Positions 11,455-26,789 of a stretch of 64,000 nt of DNA are shown here, one piece after another. The DNA is from Atherinomorus stipes. Its lineage: Eukaryota; Chordata; Actinopteri; Atheriniformes; Atherinidae. A program made the position numbers and the translations under genes. Positions within the stretch are counted from its first letter, which is position 1; each line of letters begins with the position of its first letter. The notes beneath the pieces were generated by a model. That model was not told the DNA's origin and did not search any database. It was given only the letters and a program-made list of their open reading frames with translations. The DNA is taken from positions 248,001 to 312,000 of the forward strand of contig JALJCO010010564.1 of NCBI GenBank assembly GCA_023101725.1, read 5' to 3'.

Positions 11455-12452
11455 TAAACAAACCAACGCATCAAAAACCTAACCTCCTTGGACTGTAACA
11501 TGGCAGATCACAGTTGCACGGATTTCACCTGAAATGAAGGCTCTGCGTTGGACCTGATTTTGTCCCCTTATGTCCTCACCCTTGACCACCTCTTATTTGT
11601 ACTCTTCCTCTGGTTTCCTTTATCCATTGCAAAATCTTGACCTCCCACAGCTTCCTCAACTGGTTTATATTGGTTCCCTCATCATCAGCCAAAGATGAAA
11701 TCAATTTTGAGTCACTGTGTTTACCTGTTGACAACTGTGTCTTAGTTGTGATCAAAGTGTGCAGCATGTGTTTACCATTTTGCACAGCAAGTGCATCACG
11801 ATGCAAATGTGTTTGCAAACAGTGTCTAATGATGTGAAACGTGCTTTAGGTTTTGATCACAAGAGGACTGATTTGATACCTCGGTTTAGGCTTCTGAAAA
11901 ATTGGCTTTGAGAATGGGATTTAGTGTTTTAGCAACTGAGAAAAACTGTAAAATGTTCTTCCAATGGCATGAGCAAAATTTTCTTGACAAGATTTCTTTA
12001 AATAAGATGCATTTCCTTAAAACAAGTTCCTATGTCTCACTGAAATGTTTTTCTTTAGGTAATTTTGTCTTATTTTGAGTGTGATGAGATATTTTGATTA
12101 GAAATTAGAAAAATCTACTTGGTAAGATTTGAGTTTTTGCAGTGAAGGAGTGATTTGTTGGTGTTCAGTAAAGCAGTCATTGTTTCCACGTGTGAGGACA
12201 GAGTGTAAGGCACTGATGGAGAAGTGTTGCATTTATATGGTTGTGTGTAATATGGTAAATTAGGTTACTTCCTGATAGATTTTTGTGTGTTAACTAGAAC
12301 ATTGTGTCTACAGTAGTTATTTGAAAAAAGTTAATAGATTCATTGAAAACTGTGTCAAGGCTGAGAATGTGTTTATGGTTTTGCTGATTTGAGGTGAAGT
12401 GAAGTTTGAGTGGATAAGTTTAGAAATAGTGTGGTATATAAAGGTTTTGAAG

Positions 12453-12545
12453 TGTCACACCTAAATGTTTCAGATCATCAAACAAATTTAAATATTAGAC
12501 AAAGATAACACAAGTAAACACAAAATGCAGTTTTAAATGGTTTTC
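12453..12545. mobile_element. solo terminal fragment of the Tc1-like element seen at 38154
   Basis: The phrase AAATGTTTCAGATCATCAAA followed by CAAAGATAACACAA matches the terminal repeat of the Tc1-like element at 38154-39781. No transposase segment lies next to it. Confidence 0.7.
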
Positions 12546-12680
12546 CTTAGTAATGGGTAGTGACCCCTGCCCCACCTCAGTCTCAATCTTAAAAACTTGA
12601 GACCTGATGTCAGCTTCAGCTTCATCAGCAGCAGATGATGATCTCATCCTGGCTTACAGTCACATATTGATGCCTTTTAA

Positions 12681-13301
12681 AGGGATATTGTGTAAGTTCT
12701 CCTGTTATTTATTCACAAAAACTGATTATTTGGTTTAAAAGTGTTTTTTCATTAATCAGTAATCACTCCCATCAACAAACTGAAGTGCTCCTCTAAGTTC
12801 TAAATTTGCCGTTCGTATCATTCATTTACACATCGAGCGGGTCGGCTCGGTGGGGGCTGCCATGTCGTATCGCCATGTTTTTGCGTTCGGGAGAAGCGTG
12901 ACGGTAGGAAAACACAGAAACTCACCGGACACACCGGAGTTTTCAGCTCAGTTCGAGGTAATGCCTTTGAAAAGTCACCGCGCTGCAGTGGGGAGAAACC
13001 AGCATCTCACTGATGCTGCGTTCACGTGCAGTCGGGCAGACGGCCGTTGGTAACAAACCAGATGTCATTTTAATCAATGAAGCCGAGCGAAAGACGGTAA
13101 AACATGGGTCAGGGAAAACAATACGACATCGCCATGACAACAAATCAGATGTGGACTGATGTCACTGTAACTGACGGACCACATCTTCACATAGAGGCCG
13201 GTGATAACTTTACATGCAGCGGATGTCGTCCGTCTGCCCGGTTTCACGCGAATACAGCATGAAAAGTACGAGGGAGCTGCTCCCGATTACACAGTGTCCC
13301 T
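12681..13301. mobile_element. non-autonomous DNA element with TTAA target duplication
   Basis: TTAA at 12677-12680 and 13302-13305 enclose ends AGGGATATTGTGTAA and (reverse complement) AGGGACACTGTGTAA. The 621-bp interior has no transposase. Its terminus AGGGA..TGTGTAA differs from those of the other TTAA-flanked elements here, apart from the shared AGG start. Confidence 0.78.
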
Positions 13302-13305
13302 TTAA

Positions 13306-16300
13306 TATAGATTATAGACAAAAATATTTAAAAAGTTATTCTTTAAAAATGCTTAATTGATCTAGTTTAAAAACTAGTTCACCCTACCTAGTTTGTCTTT
13401 TCTATTGTTTACTTGATTTGGTCTCAAGTATTGTGAAGAAAAGGACACGTAAATAAGTACTGTAACTAGTACTGTACTAGTAACTAGTACTGTAACTAGT
13501 AGTTGAAGCTTTTAGTTAGTCTCTTCTGAACCACAGTGAGCAGTTGGAGAAACTAAATCTTTAAAATAATGTATTTATTTTACATTTTCATGCCTTTTTT
13601 CATATTTACAAATACATTTTTGTTGTATTTTATGGATTGTTATTTTTTGGGTGATTTTTATCTCCTGTATAGTATTGAAAATAGTAGCGAGTATCAACCA
13701 CCATCCTTAGTATTGGTATCGAGAATGAAATTTTAGTATCGTGACAACCCTACCAGCGGCGTCCCGAGGCTCAGAAACTGAAGTATGTAAGTTTTCCATC
13801 TGGGATGCAACTGTGACGTTGCAGCTGACTATTGGTTGCAGCACCGTGTCACGTACTAGCAAACGGATATGAACCAGATATGAACACAGCGGGTGTTTGA
13901 ACGCATCATGGAGGATTCAGCAAAGAAACGCAAGGAAACATGACCGGAGGAAGAGAGGAAAAGAAAGAGAGGAAGGGACAGAACAAGATAAGACTCTTAC
14001 TGGTTGGAGGGAATCACAGTACAGGTACGATGAAGATTAGCCGTCGATAGGGGGGTCACTGAGAAAACTGATAAAAGTTCCATTGTGGGTCTTCAAGTTC
14101 AGGAAGTAGTAGAGTTGAGCATAGAGCCCATTCTGAAAAAAAAAGAGTGAGATTGTGGAAAATGAGACGTGGAGGACAGTAAGATCATCACGCGATAAAA
14201 GAAACTGGCATTTATTTACATGCATTGCTACAAAAATGAAACTGTGGGAAAGAACATGCAACAAAGATCATCGCTGAATTCAAATCAGAATCATCCGGAT
14301 GTCAAAGCTGCAGTGACCCTGATGCACGTTCATATCTGCAGTTTCCTGTAGCATCCAGGTCAGACTTCACAGACACGATGAGGTCAGAAACCTGCAAGAC
14401 AAAGAACGCAGGAGGGAAGAACTGATGCACAGCAAGATGCAATAATCCAAGAAATTCTTTGCAGAAAAATAGAAACTTGATTTCTAATCAAAGTGTGCTG
14501 TAAATGGACTGATGACCATCCATGGATGTGTTTCCCAGTCTAACGAGAAGCTCAGAGTGGGGATGTGCATGCAGAGTTCAGCGTGGCTGCTGTGGAAAAT
14601 AACCACTGATCAGAGCACAAACAGTCAGCGAGGTTCATCCTGCCATGATGTCTCAGCTAACTGATTAAATCCAACAAGATATCATGTCCTCACCTGCGAT
14701 CCACAACAGACTCGTCTCATCATGTTTCAGTGCCATGCTCCGAAGATTTCCCCAATTCCAGAAGATAGAAATGTGAAGCTGCTCACGGGAATTTTGTCTT
14801 CTTGCTTTGTTGCAAATGTCACCAAATCAATGCATTTAAATGCTGCACCTGCTTCTCAAACAATTCACCGACCGACAGTCCGAAACCAGACAAGTCTTCC
14901 CCACAGAGATGGTGCCGATCGATTGGCAACTGATCGGATCGGGCCAATATAATAAAAAAAAAAAAACATAGATTGTAACTGTACTCTCAGATCTGCACAA
15001 CGCTCAGCGGCTTTTAGCCAAATAAAGTCAAACGCAGCGAGATCCTCCATCCTCGCCGGCTTCAGCTGGCGACCTCGTCCACTCTGGCTGCTGCTTTTAC
15101 GGCCCCGCGACAACTCGTGCGTCTGACTTTATGGTCAGACAGCCAGCAGACAGATGCGTGTCATATGTTCGTGCGCAAGTCATTCGGTCTCATTAAACGC
15201 TCCAGTCTCACGTGTGTCTGTTCGTCCAGCTTCTGTCCGCTTTGCCGCTTCATACGCAGTCAATCTGAGCGAGCCTGAGGGCATCCTGACTGGCGTGGGA
15301 GGTGGGGGGGCCGGGGCGGCATCCCTTTCTGGCCAGGTATCGGTGGATTATCCAGCCCATACTGTACCCATGGGATTATTATTACTATTATTATTATTAT
15401 TATTATTATTATGATGGTGATGATAATAATAAGAAGATTCACCGTCGTTTACTATTATTATTACTACTACAGCTGCTGCTACTACTACTTTCATTACCAC
15501 TTGACACACAAACACTATTATTTTAATTATTAATAATAATACGATCGTTATTTTCAAATTTACCTTTACTATGACGGCCAACACCACCTTTTCGTTTCAA
15601 TGACTTTATAATCAACAGCATCATCACTGTAAATTCATTTACTTATTAATATTATGTATAGACTAATCTGGGGCGTTTCTGTACATGTGTAATTAGAACA
15701 GATGAGAATTGGACTTTTTTCTTAACAACATGGAGGAAATGTGGAAGGACGTCACATTCCTGGTTGTTGGAACATCAGAGGAAAACTTTCATGTGGTAAT
15801 AAGTGAAGAAGAAGATCACAGACATTTATTTCATGAAGATTTCTGCTGTCTGTGACAAACGTGGACGGTGCTGCTCAGTCCTCTGATGTCAGCGTGTTCG
15901 TATCGGGGAGGAATATCTGACTCACAGAGCAGAGGAGGAATAACTTGCTGCCACGGTGGAGAAACACTGGATTTAATCCCCAACAACAAAAACACAGTAA
16001 ATTATGGTGAACACTCATTAATCTGACACTTTATTTCACGTATGCACCTGAAAATGATGCATTGCATAACATTATCATGCTAGCTAATGCTAACAGAGAC
16101 AGCTGTGGTGTTGCTGAGAGTTAATGACTAATCTGGGAGATATTGTGAAATATAAAGTTATTTGCTCTGATCAGGGCAACGCTGAGACCAGAAAATAAAA
16201 CCAGTTCAGTCAGAAACACAAACGGATCAGGAAGACGGTGTCCTGCAGCCTTTAGTTTCATCTGCAGGACATGTGAAGCTACGTGGTCTGTACAGTCCTG

Positions 16301-16524
16301 AAACAACACCAAAAGCCAAATATGTGATAAAATAAAAAGTAACCACCTTTGAAAGGGTTTAGTTTTTTAAACTTTGATAAGTAATCTCCAGTGTGGCTTG
16401 TCATTAAAGCCAGTTTACAGAGATGAATAATGGTTTAAATTAATGATCTGATGTAAAAATAAATAAATGTCAGAATACTTTAAAGGTCTCTGGATAACAT
16501 ACCTATAAGTAATTGGCTATCCTG
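13306..16524. other. non-coding sequence with minor repeats
   Basis: No gene was recognised. It contains a terminal fragment resembling the TATCG-rich MITEs (about 13660-13753, ending GTATCGTGACAACCCTACC), a short GATCGATT/GATCGG segment near 14917, and trinucleotide arrays (15373-15412 and around 15420-15490). The rest shows no recognisable structure. Confidence 0.4.
15373..15545. repeat. (TTA)n/(TAC)n trinucleotide repeats
   Basis: A clean ATT array (15373-15412) is followed by shorter ATA, TAC and TGC trinucleotide runs. Open frames across it are low-complexity Tyr, Leu or Ile runs, not genes. Confidence 0.9.
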
Positions 16525-16811
16525 ATTCAAGATGGCTGCTGGTGCATTTCCCTTGCACAGAATCTCTCGGGAATCCATTGTAATCCTTTAGAGAACAAAG
16601 TATTTTTGTCAAAACTAAAGTGTTGCTGATGTTATGGTGCTTTTTTGTTTCACCTTATCTGGGAATTTTTGACAACTTGGGTTCCTTTGGGAGGAAGTTT
16701 ATTGTTGAAGACCTGGGACCGCATGGAGCTTCAGGAGCAAAGCAGTGTCTGATAAGTCTACCCACAGTTTTTTTTTTTATCTTTTGTATTTTGAATCTTT
16801 ATTTGGAAAAG

Positions 16812-17528
16812 ATGACAACAGTAAAACAATTAGGACAAGAATTGGAAGAAATCAAGAAGCAACTCATCACTATGACTGAGAACATTAACAAAGTGTTGAC
16901 TCAACAAACTACCCTTCTGGGCCTAGTGAACGAGATGTCAGAACTCAAAGCCTCAATCAATAATCGAAATAAGAAGATTGACAAGAAGATTGAACTGCTG
17001 GAACAAAGGATTGAGGATCTGGAACAATACTCCCGTGTTGATGACATTATTATCAGTGGCCTGGCTACTACTCACTGTAGCTATGCCAGAGTTGCAGCCA
17101 CAGTTGGTGAACAACTTGGGAAGGAAGTGCCTCCAGAGGAGCAGCGCACTCTAGAGCAACAAGTGGTACAATTCATGAACAGTAAGAACATTCACTTAGA
17201 GAGTCAACAAATCTCGGCATGTCATGTTCTCCCTCGTAAGGGTAGAACTCACCCACCAACCATTGTTGTCCGATTTGTAAATCGAAAGCACAAGGTTGAA
17301 GTACTGAGACAGTCCAAAAAGCTTAAGGATACTGGCGTGTATATTAATGAGCACTTGACTAAAAACAATGCTGAAATAGCCAGAAATTGCCGTATCCTTA
17401 AAAAGCAAAACAAATTTCAGTCAACATGGACAAGAAATGGAAAAGTGTTTGTACGATTAAATGGTATACCAGAGCAGGCTAAGGTGGTTGTGATAAGACA
17501 CCTGAAAGAACTGGATGAATACAAGTGA
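16812..17528 (+). CDS. L2 LINE ORF1 protein (coiled coil, nucleic-acid chaperone-like)
   Basis: Intact 238-residue ORF. I chose ATG 16812 (MTTVKQLGQELEEIKKQL); the open frame extends upstream to 16620, but that part looks like leader. Residues about 5-75 form a heptad-rich coiled coil (LEEIKKQL, NKKIDKKIELLEQRIEDLEQ) ending in EDLEQYSRVDDIIISG, a conserved junction in LINE ORF1 proteins. Then follow a variable segment and a basic C-terminal half (PTIVVRFVNRKHKVEVL, VYINEHLTKNN, TWTRNGKVFVRLNG), resembling the RNA-binding region of L1/L2-type ORF1. It would trimerise and bind LINE RNA. No stops interrupt it. Confidence 0.85.
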   Translation: MTTVKQLGQELEEIKKQLITMTENINKVLTQQTTLLGLVNEMSELKASINNRNKKIDKKIELLEQRIEDLEQYSRVDDIIISGLATTHCSYARVAATVGEQLGKEVPPEEQRTLEQQVVQFMNSKNIHLESQQISACHVLPRKGRTHPPTIVVRFVNRKHKVEVLRQSKKLKDTGVYINEHLTKNNAEIARNCRILKKQNKFQSTWTRNGKVFVRLNGIPEQAKVVVIRHLKELDEYK

Positions 17529-17706
17529 TGGTAATGTTTGAATGAAAATTTTGTTTGTTTTTTTTGTTTGCTTGTTTGTTTTTTTGTTTTATTTTTATTC
17601 GAATGACTAGTTCAGATCATCATTATTTTTTGGAGTGTGAGAGTGACCTCTCTGACACCGAAAGTTCTCCAGTTGGAAATGGAGAGATGGAGAGAGAAAA
17701 GAGAAT

Positions 17707-18720
17707 ATGACTAATGTTAATTTGGAAGGTTTTTCTATCATACATTTTAACAGCAGAAGCCTTTATGCCAATTTTGGAGACATTAAAGACTATTTAGAGT
17801 CATTAAAACATAGGTTTCAAGTCATAGCTATAAGTGAAACATGGATAACAAAGGAAAAGGGTGCTAATTTTCTGTTGGAAGGATATAATTTTTATAGTGT
17901 CAATAGGGCAAAAAAGTTGGGTGGTGGAGTGGCATTGTATGTTCAGAAAGACTTCCAGTGTAAGGTTATTGATACCACAGTTGTTGCTGAAATCTTGGAA
18001 AGTTTGACAGTTGAAATTAAGAGCAAAAAATCTAAGAGTATAATTCTAAGTTGTGTATATAGAGCACCTGGCTCTTGCATAGAACAGTTTTTGAACACCA
18101 TAACCAATATCTTTGAAAAAATATGTGATAAAAAATCATATGTTATTTGTGGAGATTTTAATATTGATTTGTTGAAATGGAATGTCCATAAAGCAACAAA
18201 TGATTTCTGTAATGCAATGTTTAGTTTTGGATTAAGGCCGTTAATATACAAACCTTGTAGAGTAACTAAAGAAAGTGCCACACTAATTGATAATATTTTT
18301 ACCAATGTGTATGGTTCTGCCACCAGTGGAATTCTGCTAAGTGATATTACTGATCATTTTCCTGTATTTGGAATTTTGCATAATTTAAGAGATAATTTTT
18401 TAGCTGGAATAAATGAACCTACCTATAAATTAGTGAGAATGAGGACTCCAGAAAGAATTGAGGCTTTAAAGGTAGACCTTGCGAATTGTACATGGGGTGA
18501 TGTATATGTTGAGGATGTGAATCTGGCTTATGATGCATTTTTGTTTAAATTTACAAAACTTTATGATAAACACTGCCCAATTAGGAATTGCCATGTGAAA
18601 GAAAAATACAAAGGAAAACCATGGATGACCACAAGCCTACAAATGGCATGTAAAAAGAAAAATGTATTGTACAAGAAATACTTACAGAAGAAAACCAATG
18701 AAAATGAAAAAAAATTATAA
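17707..18720 (+). CDS. L2 LINE ORF2, 5' part: APE-type endonuclease
   Basis: 337 residues starting MTNVNLEGFSIIHFNSRSL. The endonuclease motifs appear in order: HFNSRS (13-18), SETW (43-46, catalytic Glu), GGGVALYV (about 72-79), a CVYRAPGS block, GDFNID (catalytic Asp and Asn), LIDNIF, and TDHFPVF (catalytic Asp-His). It nicks target DNA to prime reverse transcription. The frame ends at TAA 18718. Continuation of the protein into the RT frame requires a one-base shift in the A-run around 18705-18716, and the RT frame itself has a TAG at 18728-18730, so ORF2 is broken here twice. Confidence 0.88.
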   Translation: MTNVNLEGFSIIHFNSRSLYANFGDIKDYLESLKHRFQVIAISETWITKEKGANFLLEGYNFYSVNRAKKLGGGVALYVQKDFQCKVIDTTVVAEILESLTVEIKSKKSKSIILSCVYRAPGSCIEQFLNTITNIFEKICDKKSYVICGDFNIDLLKWNVHKATNDFCNAMFSFGLRPLIYKPCRVTKESATLIDNIFTNVYGSATSGILLSDITDHFPVFGILHNLRDNFLAGINEPTYKLVRMRTPERIEALKVDLANCTWGDVYVEDVNLAYDAFLFKFTKLYDKHCPIRNCHVKEKYKGKPWMTTSLQMACKKKNVLYKKYLQKKTNENEKKL

Positions 18721-18736
18721 ACAGTATTAGAATACA

Positions 18737-20600
18737 TTGACTTCTATTATGAGGAGACAGAAGAAGGAGCATTATAATAAATTATTAGAGGGTAGTAAAA
18801 ATAATATTCAAAAGACATGGAATATTATCAATGATATTATGAACAAAAATCATACCAAAAAAGAATTCCCCAACCATTTTCCTACTGGGTCTGGACACAT
18901 AGTGGACAGTGTGCAAGATATTGTTGAAGAATTCAACAATTATTTTGCAGATGTTGGTAGTAGTCTTGCCAAAAGAATTCCAAATTGTGATAAAAAATCA
19001 AGCATGTTTGATCATTTTATTAAGGTGAATAAAGACTCCATTTTTCTTCATGGGATCAGTGAAAGTGATATAATAGAAATTGTCAGAAAACTTAAAAATA
19101 AAACATCAACTGATATAAACTTCATTGATATGTTCATAGTTAAAGAGGTCATCGATTTTATTGTAAAACCTTTGACCTATATTTTCAATCTGTCCTTTCA
19201 AAAAGGTATTTTCCCGAATAATATGAAAACAGCTAAGATAATACCAATTTTCAAAAATGGTGATAAACATTGTTTTGATAATTATAGACCGGTGTCCCTT
19301 CTCCCTCAGTTTTCAAAAATATTAGAGAAACTGTTTGCCAAACAACTGGATCTTTTTATTGATAAATATGATTTACTCAGTGAGCAGCAGTATGGGTTTA
19401 GGGCAAATAGAACAACTACATATGCAGTTATAGAAATGGTAGAAAAAATAACAAAGGCAACTGAAAATGGTGAGTATTCTGTTGGAATTTTTGTTGATCT
19501 GCAGAAGGCATTCGATACCATTGATCACAGCATATTATTGAGAAAAATGGAGAAGTATGGATTAAGAGGGGTAGCTTATTCTTGGTTGAGGAGTTATCTG
19601 GAAAATAGAGAGCAATGTGTAGAAATTAATAATACCACTTCAGGGTTTAGGAAGGTTACCTGTGGTGTACCCCAGGGATCTGTAATTGGTCCAAAACTCT
19701 TTTTGCTTTATATTAATGATATTTGTAATGTTACAGATCTGTTGAACTTTATTGTTTTTGCTGACGATACAAATTTGTTTTGTTCAGGGAAAAATTTGGA
19801 GGAACTTTTGTCTGCTGTGGAAAAAGAATTAGATTTACTCAAAATCTGGTTTGATGTCAACAGATTATCACTCAACATCAAAAAAACAAAATTTATGGTT
19901 TTTGGAAATCGAAACAAAATTGACAGGGACATTAAATTAAAAATATTCAAAGCTGAGATTGAAAGGGTCACAGAAATAAAATTTTTGGGGGTGATTATTG
20001 ACCACAAAATTACATGGAAACCACATGTTTGTTATATTAAGGGAAAAATTTCAAAGATAATCGCAATTTTGTACAAATCAAGAAACATATTAAACTATAA
20101 GGCCTTACATATAATCTATTGTTCACTCATACTTCCTTATTTATCATATTGTGTGGAAGTTTGGGGATTGACAACAAAAACAATTCTTAATGCAATAGTT
20201 CTCCTACAAAAACGGGCCATCCGGATCATTAATAAGGCAGATTACTATGCACATACTCACCCACTGTTTATAAAATCACATGTGATGAAATTCATGGATT
20301 TGGTATATTATAAAATAATGCAAATAATGTATAAAGCTAAATTAAAAATACTCCCAGTCAGGATACAAACATTATTTTCACCTCAAGAGCCCAAGTACAA
20401 TTTCAGAGATGTCTGTAGGTTTATTGTTCCAAAGGCAAAAAAAAGAAATTAAAAGAAGATGTGTATCTGTAGTTGGGGTTTCATTGTGGAATAATGCTAA
20501 TGTTAATATAAGATCTTGTGGTATTTTTTTTTTGTTTTTAAAAGGACGGTTTCTAAACATATTTTTGATGGATACAAGAGCTTATAATTTGTGAATGATG
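18737..20600 (+). pseudogene. L2 LINE ORF2, 3' part: reverse transcriptase, frameshifted C-terminus
   Basis: The 571-residue open frame to 20452 holds all RT blocks: NYRPVSLLPQFSKILEKL, YGFRANRTT, FVDLQKAFDTID (motif A Asp), GVPQGSVIGPKLFLLYIND (motif B), FADDT (catalytic Asp pair, about residues 341-345) and LGVIID. It starts with TTG, so it is the rest of ORF2, not a separate gene. The C-terminus continues in a second frame (CVSVVGVSLWNN, from the A-run near 20439) and then a third (KHIFDGYKSL, after the T-run at 20524-20533). Both shifts are at homopolymers. The catalytic core is intact. Confidence 0.85.
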
Positions 20601-20851
20601 GGTTATTTATTTATTTATTTATGACTTGGCTTCATTATTTTGGCTTGATTTAATGTATTGATGTTTTTGTGTTTTTTCTTTTCTTTATTAGTAACATGTG
20701 AAAGGGTAGCTTACCTTATTAAGATGGACAGGCTTAGATATAAGCATTATGCTTCAGCCTGTGCCTTTTCAGTCACCTCAAATGTTGTTTGGGTTGTGTA
20801 CATCTATTGTTTGGATATGTGACTGAATAAAAAAATTTAAATTGAATTGAA

Positions 20852-23415
<2,564 letters not shown>

Positions 23416-23797
23416 TAGGGATGTATATCGTTATGATTTTATCGATACCGATACCAATATTGATACTCCTTATTGATACCGGTATTTATCGATTCTCTTA
23501 TTGATACTATAACATATACAAGATGTTAAAAGATCCAGTGGTGGAGAACATTTGTTCAGATGATGTTGAAGAAGCCTGGACATAAAGGTGGGTGAAGGAC
23601 CGCTGGGAGAATGAGGGAACTGTGTGTGTCTTGTTCCATCACTGTGATTATTTGACTGTGTAATGAACGCGATGGTTAGGTAGATGTACAAAAAGTATCA
23701 ATAAGAGTATCATTTGTCCAGAATCTTAATGGTATCCTGGTATCGTTAAGATTAGGAACCGGTACCAAACGATACCGGCACTCGGTATACATCCCTA
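23416..23797. mobile_element. hAT-type MITE with perfect 8-bp TSD
   Basis: GTGGGTAG at 23408-23415 and 23798-23805 flanks inverted ends TAGGGATGTATATCG and (reverse complement) TAGGGATGTATACCG. The interior is rich in ATCGATACC/GGTATC steps. Non-coding. Confidence 0.85.
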
Positions 23798-23805
23798 GTG
23801 GGTAG

Positions 23806-26046
23806 CATCCATAATTTACTCCAAACGACATCATTTAGTAGATTTTAATAGCTTAAACTGTGCTACATGTAGCTGCCACGAAGCGCGTCCATGAGAGTTC
23901 ATGACACTACAGAAGCCGCAGCGTTCAGTTCTTACTGTGCCTATAAAGAAAGCATAGAAATAGAAATTTGCTGTTTACATTGTGCTAAGAGCGAACAAGC
24001 TGCGGACAAACACAAGAGGGGTTGGCTATTGATTTAAAACAAAGAAAGAAAGAAAAAGAGAACGCACAATCTCGGCTGCCAGCGGAGAGTAGAATCTCTC
24101 AGATGTGGAGAAAATGTCTAGAACAACACAGAGGAGATGCTGGAGCATGTCCCACCATCCCTACCCGATTCTACAGCCATGCAGATCGTAAACCAGCACT
24201 ACCAAGAAGTAGATGTAAGAAGTCGTCTCTGCAGGTATTCTCTCCCACCACCAGGTGGCAGTACAGGAAGGGGGAATAAAATAGGAGCAGAGGGAAGAAC
24301 TAGCGAGTTACTGTTCTTTTGTTTAGTAAGGCGGCTGGAGAGGCTTCCCGCTGATTATCTGTAAGTTCGTGTTTACATTATTTTACATTAAGCTTGGTTA
24401 TGTTTACGTTAGCTTGTGTTGTCCCATTTGTATTGTCCAGGGCTCCTTTATCTTTGTCATCAAACGCTAAAACCTGACATCGAAGAGTGTATTTCTTCAG
24501 TCTCTAACAACAGAAACTTAAATCAGTTTTGTGTCCTCCTCCTCTTGTCTAGAAAAACCTCTAAAGAAACATGAACTAGCAGCTATGCTAACGTTAGCAG
24601 CTTTCATTGGGACTAATTTTAATTAAAAATATTGTCCACCATCGTTTACTGGTCTCTTACACAAAAGCTAATAAGTTACACAAGCAGCAACACTTACCGA
24701 CTGCTCATCTTCACTGAATAAATATAATCCACTGGTCCCTGGTCGATTAGTCCACTGTTACAGCACTGAAAACTGCTGAATTTCTGCCGAAGCAGCTCAG
24801 CATGGCAGATTTTTTTCCCCCTCGTCGTCGTCATCATCCTCCTCTCTGACAAAGCTGGTCATTAAACGCTACTCCGTGGCAGGTAATCAGCTGATTTCAG
24901 GTTGTGCAAAAGAGACTAGCTTAGCAGCTAGCAGCCTCTGTGGATCATGTCATCCCCAGGGGAAAAACAAATGGCGTACTGTGGAGAGCGCGCTCTTGTG
25001 GCCGATTCTGGTGAAAAGAGAGAGCCCGCACTCAAAGACGAAGACACTTTCACTCTCTGGAGTTTCTGGCACATTTTAACTGAGGTCCTGTTCCAATACC
25101 CATGTTTAACATGAAAAATTTGGATTTCCGGGTGATGAGTCCTTTAAAGTTAACGGTCGGTATTTAACGACTGGTTAAAAAATAACCGAGTTTTGAACAA
25201 CTGGGCCCTGGTAGTCAGGTGCTGGAATAATTTGCCACAATGACATCAATCCTACGAGTCAGCTATAGAGATGCAACACCGTTCCTCTGAGCGACGTTTG
25301 TCTGCATGTTTAGATACGTAGGAAAAGCTTTTACGGGAAATGATTCTCCCACCACAGATGGAACGCATGTATTTCAGAAACTGTTGAAACTGCGACAGGC
25401 AACCTTATCACTGTCCTGGAACTAAAGAACAACATTTCACTGATTATTTCATCTTGCAGCAGCAGAAATGTATTTTTGGCACACTGAATACAACAACCAC
25501 AATGGAAGATTGTTGCATCAGACGGCAGAGATCTGATCCAATAGCCAGCACAACCGTAAACCATTTCCAAAACCAGCATACTGCAGGAAATGCCTCCACA
25601 TTTCCAAACAACACAGCTCAGCTATTTCTGTGAATGAAAGTACAATTTTAACACCACCTGGCCCAAAAGCAACAAAAACAGCTATCATCGTCATTGTGAC
25701 TGTTATTATAATGGATCTGATTGCACCACACTCTGAACAAGCTTGCATCATGTGGTGCACAAAGGCTGGGTGTTTTCCTCTGTATGGGAACTGATTATGC
25801 AGAGAAAAGCACTTGTAACGAACAGTATCCCTCCACGTGGGCCAGAGCATGAATCATGTCATGTTGGGGTGGAGCGCTTACATCGGGGCTGTTGGCTGCA
25901 TTTATTTAATACAGACTGAGTGTTTGCTGGGAGAACTAATCACTGGCTTTCATTATCGATTAGGTGAGTTGGGGGAGAGGAATACAGATCTTCAGTCTGA
26001 AAACTGGAAACCTGGATCTTGCTGCCTTACTTTTGTGTAAGGAACC

Positions 26047-26079
<33 letters not shown>

Positions 26080-26564
26080 AATAATAATAATAATAATGAT
26101 CTGTTACAGTGGGATACATTGGGATGGATAGTGACAGAATAAAGCTGCTCTCATTTGACTTCTAGGGAAAAAAATCAAAACGGAGAGTTAGCAATTTATT
26201 TTGTATCATGCAGAATATTTGTTCAGTACCAGGCTCTAATGACCCTCCGTGTTTCCATGACAGCTCAGAGGACACACACATGTAATTTAAGGAAAACAGT
26301 CCCACCAAAATGAAAACCTCCCTCAGTTCAGCCCATCAGAGTGTTATCTGTAGAAATGAGATTTAATGAGAAGTTGCAGTAGGAAGCACTTTCTGAACGT
26401 TTTCTCTATGTTACATCTGAGAGTGGAAAACAGTGATATTTGTGGGGAAACATAAAAAACATCAAGCTTAGAGCGCATCATATCACAGAATATTTAGATT
26501 AATACACAAAATATGATGATTAATAATATATTGATTGAACAAGTGCAATATAATGATCAATATA
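23806..26564. other. doc2b intron, no gene recognised
   Basis: Includes a (CAA)n/(AAT)n array at 26047-26098. The remainder holds no recognisable coding region or defined element. The end near 25125-25138 (ATGAGTCCTTTAA) resembles the right border of a TTAA-flanked element, but no left partner was found. Confidence 0.4.
26047..26098. repeat. (CAA)n(TAA)n microsatellite
   Basis: About eleven CAA units followed by about six AAT units. Confidence 0.95.
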
Positions 26565-26789
26565 CAGCAGGGAAAAAAGTATTGAACACGTCAGCATTTT
26601 TCTCAGAAAATATATTTCTAGCGGAGCTATTGACATGAAATTTCACCAGATGTCGGCAACAACCCAAGAAATGCACACATACAAAGAAATCCTAACATTT
26701 ATTTCCATAAATGAAGTTATGTGTAATATAGTGAAATGACACAGGGAATAAGTATTGAATACGCTTACTGAAATTGATTTAATACTTAA

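Larger units (their letters stand above)
8307..12144. mobile_element. nested MITE stack bounded by CACTGCAAAAACTC ends
   Basis: The left end CACTGCAAAAACTCAAATCT pairs with the right end at about 12116-12144 (reverse complement CACTGCAAAAACTCAAATCT). Inside lie another copy of the same terminus (9087), a foldback element (9372-11454), a further ACAGTTTTTCTCAGTTGC terminus ending near 11953, and an element nested in the foldback. No coding region. The order implies at least three insertion rounds. Confidence 0.65.
16525..20851 (+). mobile_element. nearly full-length L2/Maui-type LINE (CR1 group)
   Basis: Contains a 5' UTR, ORF1, APE endonuclease, reverse transcriptase, a 3' UTR with AATAAA and a 3' end of TTGAATTGA-type short repeats instead of a poly(A) tail, typical of CR1/L2 LINEs that prime on their own tail. 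ORF order and the RT motifs match fish L2 (Maui). The 5' boundary is set roughly at GATTCAAGATGGCTGCTGG; no target duplication was found. It is AT-rich, unlike its flanks. Confidence 0.85.

Noticed and set aside
16620..16811. N-terminal extension of LINE ORF1
   Set aside because: The frame is open upstream of ATG 16812, but the extra residues are hydrophobic and unlike ORF1; a coiled coil starts right after 16812.
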